7,519 nt of DNA. It comes from an uncultured Atopobiaceae bacterium (GTDB taxonomy: Bacteria; Actinomycetota; Coriobacteriia; Coriobacteriales; Atopobiaceae). How positions within the stretch are numbered: the first letter of the stretch is position 1; the number at the start of each line of letters is the position of its first letter. Both the position numbers and the translations under genes were made by a program. Below are positions 5,015 through 7,519 of this stretch, piece by piece. The DNA is taken from NCBI GenBank assembly GCA_947303905.1, contig CAMYZR010000058.1:1-7519 (forward strand), read 5' to 3'. The notes below the pieces were generated by a model. That model searched no databases. It saw only the letters and a list, made by a program, of their open reading frames with translations, and was not told the DNA's origin.

Positions 5015-5916
5015 AGGGCATCATTCTGGCTGGTGGCAGCGGAACACGTCTGTATCCGCTCACTACGGTCACCTCAAAACAGCTTTTGCCGGTCTACGAC
5101 AAGCCAATGGTCTACTATCCGTTGGCCACCCTCATGCTCGCTGGCATTCGCGAGATTCTGGTCATCTCCACCCCGACCGACCTTCCCAACTTCAAGGCGC
5201 TTCTGGGCGATGGCTCAGACTACGGTCTGGATCTCTCCTATGCCGAGCAGCCCAGTCCCGACGGCCTTGCCCAGGCCTTTACCATCGGCGCCGAGTGGAT
5301 CGGTGACGAGCCGTGTGCGCTGGTGCTTGGCGACAACATCTTCTATGGGAACGGGCTCTCCAAGCGTCTGCGCCGTGCGGTCGCAGGGGCCGACGAGGGT
5401 CGTGCGACCGTCTTCGGGTATCGCGTCGATGACCCCGAGCGCTTTGGGGTAGTCGAGTTTGACGAGAACTACAACGCGATCTCGATCGAGGAGAAGCCTG
5501 CCGAGCCCAAGAGCAGCTATGCCGTCACGGGTCTCTACTTCTACCCTTCGGGCGTTCCGGCCATGGCTGGCGCCGTCAAGCCATCCGCGCGCGGTGAGTA
5601 CGAGATTACCGACCTCAACCGCATGTACCTCGAAGAGGGTCTGCTCGACGTGGTCACCCTCGGGCGCGGCTTCGCGTGGCTCGACACGGGCACCATGGAA
5701 AGCCTCTTTGAGGCCTCGCAGTTCGTGCGCACCGTGGAGCGTGCCCAGAACCTGCCTGTCTCGGTGCCGGAAGAGATCGCCTACGACAACGGCTGGATCA
5801 CCAAGGAGCGACTGTTGGAGTGCGCCGACCGCTATGGCAAGAGCGACTACGGCACGCACCTCCGCGTGGTGGCCGAGGGGCGCATCGCTCCGGAGAGGCA
5901 CGGAGGCATACAGTGA
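5011..5916 (+). CDS. rfbA: Glucose-1-phosphate thymidylyltransferase, 301 aa
   Basis: RfbA/RmlA joins dTTP and alpha-D-glucose-1-phosphate to form dTDP-glucose and pyrophosphate, the first step of dTDP-L-rhamnose synthesis in the cytoplasm. The nucleotide-binding loop LAGGSGTRLYPLT is at 6-18, followed by SKQLLPVYDKPMVYYPL (22-38). LGDNIFYG (106-113) carries the metal-binding Asp108. EEKP (160-163), GEYEITD (195-201) and WLDTGT (223-228) are all typical of RmlA. The length of 301 is close to the usual 290 or so. The ATG at 5011 gives the canonical MKGIILAGG start, and GAGAAAGG lies upstream at suitable spacing. It is the first gene of a packed operon: its TGA overlaps the GTG of rfbD by three bases. 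A long leader (about 110-150 bases, depending on promoter) with repeats precedes it. No key residue appears changed. Confidence 0.96.
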   Translation: MKGIILAGGSGTRLYPLTTVTSKQLLPVYDKPMVYYPLATLMLAGIREILVISTPTDLPNFKALLGDGSDYGLDLSYAEQPSPDGLAQAFTIGAEWIGDEPCALVLGDNIFYGNGLSKRLRRAVAGADEGRATVFGYRVDDPERFGVVEFDENYNAISIEEKPAEPKSSYAVTGLYFYPSGVPAMAGAVKPSARGEYEITDLNRMYLEEGLLDVVTLGRGFAWLDTGTMESLFEASQFVRTVERAQNLPVSVPEEIAYDNGWITKERLLECADRYGKSDYGTHLRVVAEGRIAPERHGGIQ

Positions 5917-6782
5917 GACTGCTCGTGACGGGTTCCCTCGGCCAGCTCGGACGTGCCCTGCGGGCGCGGCTCGAGCAGGGTCGCTGCCCTGAGGAATGGC
6001 TGGATGCCGAGGTGGACTGGGCTGACCTCGCTGAGATCGACATATCAAGCGACGCGAGCGTCACGGCCTGGTTCGGGTCGCATGGGCGCTACGACGTCGT
6101 CATCAACTGCGCGGCCATGACAAACGTGGATGGCTGCGAGGCCGACTTCGCGCGTGCCTTCGCCGCAAATGCACTGGGACCGATGAACCTCGCCCGTGCC
6201 TGCGCGAAGACCGACACGACGCTCGTGCACGTGTCCACCGACTACGTCTTCTCGGGGTCGCTCGAGGGCGAGCGCACGGAAGAGGACGTCCCCTGTCCCA
6301 TCAGCGCCTATGGACGCTCTAAGCTCGCAGGGGAGGGCCTGGCACTGTCCAACAACCCACGCACTCACGTGGTGCGCACGGCCTGGCTCTATGGCGAGGG
6401 GAAGAACTTCGTGGCCACGATGCTTCGCCTGGCGTCGACGCACAGCGAGGTGACGGTGGTGGACGACCAGCTCGGTAACCCCACCTCCGCGGATGACCTT
6501 GCGGGGGAGATCCTGCGCATTGCCATCACCGACGCCTATGGCGTATGGCACTGCACCAATGAGGGCATTTGCTCCTGGGCAGATCTCGCAGAGGAGGTCT
6601 TTGCCGTGGCGGGTGTCGCGTGCACCGTGAAGCGTTGCACCTCAGAGCAGTACAAGGCGGCGAATCCGCAGGCTGCGGACCGTCCGCGCTTCTCGGCGCT
6701 GGCAAACGCCCGGCTGGAGGCGACCATCGGAAACACCATGCGTCCTTGGAGGGACGCACTGAGAGACTACATCGGACAATAG
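5913..6782 (+). CDS. rfbD: dTDP-4-dehydrorhamnose reductase, 289 aa
   Basis: RfbD/RmlD reduces dTDP-4-keto-L-rhamnose with NAD(P)H to dTDP-L-rhamnose, the last pathway step. It is an extended short-chain dehydrogenase. The Rossmann glycine motif GSLGQLG is at 7-13, NCAAMTNVD at 65-73, STDYVFSG at 108-115, the catalytic Tyr133 and Lys137 in YGRSK, and RTAWLYG at 155-161. The length matches the family (about 290-300), with no fused epimerase domain. I chose the GTG at 5913 because it gives the standard start MRLLVTGSLGQLG, is preceded by GGAGG seven bases upstream, and overlaps the rfbA stop codon (GTGA), implying translational coupling. The frame stays open further upstream to an ATG at 5820, but that stretch overlaps rfbA and reads as non-family sequence. 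One small deviation is Met69, where many relatives have Tyr in NCAAYT. Confidence 0.94.
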   Translation: MRLLVTGSLGQLGRALRARLEQGRCPEEWLDAEVDWADLAEIDISSDASVTAWFGSHGRYDVVINCAAMTNVDGCEADFARAFAANALGPMNLARACAKTDTTLVHVSTDYVFSGSLEGERTEEDVPCPISAYGRSKLAGEGLALSNNPRTHVVRTAWLYGEGKNFVATMLRLASTHSEVTVVDDQLGNPTSADDLAGEILRIAITDAYGVWHCTNEGICSWADLAEEVFAVAGVACTVKRCTSEQYKAANPQAADRPRFSALANARLEATIGNTMRPWRDALRDYIGQ

Positions 6783-6799
6783 GCGTATAGGGAGTAAGC

Positions 6800-7519
6800 A
6801 TGGCTGAGACGTTCGAGCCCAAGAGCATCATCGTCACCGGTGGCTGCGGCTTCATCGGTTCCAACTTCGTGCACTTCGTGGCGCGCGAGCACCCCGAGGT
6901 CAGGGTGACCGTCCTCGACACGCTCACCTACGCGGGCAACCCCGCCAACATCGAGGGCACGGGCGCCGAGCTCGTGGTGGGCGACATCTGCGACGCGGCC
7001 CTGCTCGACGAGCTGGTGCCGGGCCACGATGCCATCGTGCACTTCGCCGCGGAGTCCCACAACGACAACTCGATCGCCGACCCGTCGCCCTTCGTGCAGA
7101 CCAACGTGCGCGGCACCTACGAGCTGCTCGAGGCCTGCCGCCGCCACGGCGTGCGCATGCACCACGTCTCCACCGACGAGGTCTACGGCGACCTCGCCCT
7201 CGACGACCCCGCGCGCTTCACCGAGGAAACCCCCTACCATCCCAGCTCACCGTACAGCTCCACCAAGGCCAGCTCCGACCTGCTCGTGCGTGCCTGGCAC
7301 CGCACCTACGGCGTGGCGGTCACGATCTCCAACTGCTCCAACAACTACGGGCCCTACCAGCACATCGAGAAGTTCATCCCCAGGCAGATCACCAACGTGC
7401 TCTGCGGCATCCGCCCCAAGCTCTACGGTGACGGCAAGAACGTCCGCGACTGGATCCACACCGAGGACCACTCGAGTGCCGTGTGGGCCATCCTCACCCG
7501 GGGTCGCCTCGGCGAGACC
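6800..7519 (+). CDS. rfbB: dTDP-glucose 4,6-dehydratase, N-terminal 240 residues (partial)
   Basis: RfbB/RmlB converts dTDP-glucose to dTDP-4-keto-6-deoxyglucose using bound NAD. The frame runs open for exactly 240 codons to the right edge; the full enzyme is usually about 330-360 residues, so roughly a third is missing. Features in order are the NAD-binding GGCGFIGSNF (14-23), LDTLTYAGNPANI (39-51) and HFAAESHNDNSI (81-92). The catalytic STDEVYG is at 124-130 (Asp126, Glu127), with YSSTK at 152-156 (Tyr152, Lys156). NCSNNYGPYQ (178-187), EKFIP (190-194) and YGDGKNVRDWI (209-219) follow. These TDE and NNYGPYQ signatures separate it from UDP-glucose epimerases. AGGGAG five bases before the ATG is a good ribosome site, and the gap after rfbD is only 17 bases, so it belongs to the same operon. 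Its codons look even more strongly C/G-ending than those of rfbA and rfbD. Confidence 0.95.
   Translation, partial: MAETFEPKSIIVTGGCGFIGSNFVHFVAREHPEVRVTVLDTLTYAGNPANIEGTGAELVVGDICDAALLDELVPGHDAIVHFAAESHNDNSIADPSPFVQTNVRGTYELLEACRRHGVRMHHVSTDEVYGDLALDDPARFTEETPYHPSSPYSSTKASSDLLVRAWHRTYGVAVTISNCSNNYGPYQHIEKFIPRQITNVLCGIRPKLYGDGKNVRDWIHTEDHSSAVWAILTRGRLGET

Noticed and set aside
5820..5912. Upstream extension of rfbD to an ATG at 5820
   Set aside because: The added residues overlap rfbA and do not look like RmlD. The GTG at 5913 has a good ribosome site and gives the family N terminus.
5215..6048. A 277-codon minus-strand frame across rfbA and rfbD
   Set aside because: It is antisense to two well-defined enzymes with catalytic motifs and spans their junction, so it is a shadow frame.

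Overview
The window looks like chromosomal DNA from a high-GC actinobacterial lineage. The style of the proteins (a two-domain RlmKL, a membrane-anchored C39-like protein with a DPRWGY motif, a PgcA-type phosphosugar mutase) suggests Coriobacteriia, in the range of Olsenella, Atopobium or Collinsella. This placement is an inference from protein style and base composition. No rRNA or other marker is present.

Layout. Positions 1-1424 (minus strand) carry the N-terminal two thirds of a 23S rRNA methyltransferase of the RlmKL family, cut by the left edge. A 225-bp divergent intergenic region separates it from a plus-strand phosphoglucomutase-type gene (1650-3371). That gene ends in a strong hairpin terminator and faces a minus-strand gene (3537-4652) for a membrane-anchored C39-peptidase-like protein, which has its own U-tailed terminator. 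A 358-bp, relatively AT-rich divergent region (4653-5010) follows. From 5011 to the right edge runs a tightly packed plus-strand operon for dTDP-L-rhamnose synthesis in the order rfbA, rfbD, rfbB, with rfbB cut by the edge. No rfbC is visible in the window.

How the genes fit together. The phosphosugar mutase can supply glucose-1-phosphate, the substrate of RfbA. RfbA makes dTDP-glucose, RfbB dehydrates it and RfbD performs the final reduction, giving an activated rhamnose donor for cell-wall or capsular polysaccharide. The mutase is transcriptionally separate from the rfb genes, so the link is metabolic only. The C39-like protein is predicted to sit outside the membrane, next to the polysaccharide locus, but nothing in the sequence proves a functional tie.

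Most interesting observations. Two ordinary-looking genes carry intact reading frames with erased catalytic motifs. The RlmL half of the rRNA methyltransferase has lost both its SAM-binding and its NPPY signatures, while the THUMP domain and the start of the RlmK half are well kept. The C39-like protein has Ser where the nucleophilic Cys belongs and Thr at the usual Gln position, yet keeps the His and Asp. I saw no CRISPR, insertion sequence, tRNA or phage feature, and no clearly new multi-gene system.
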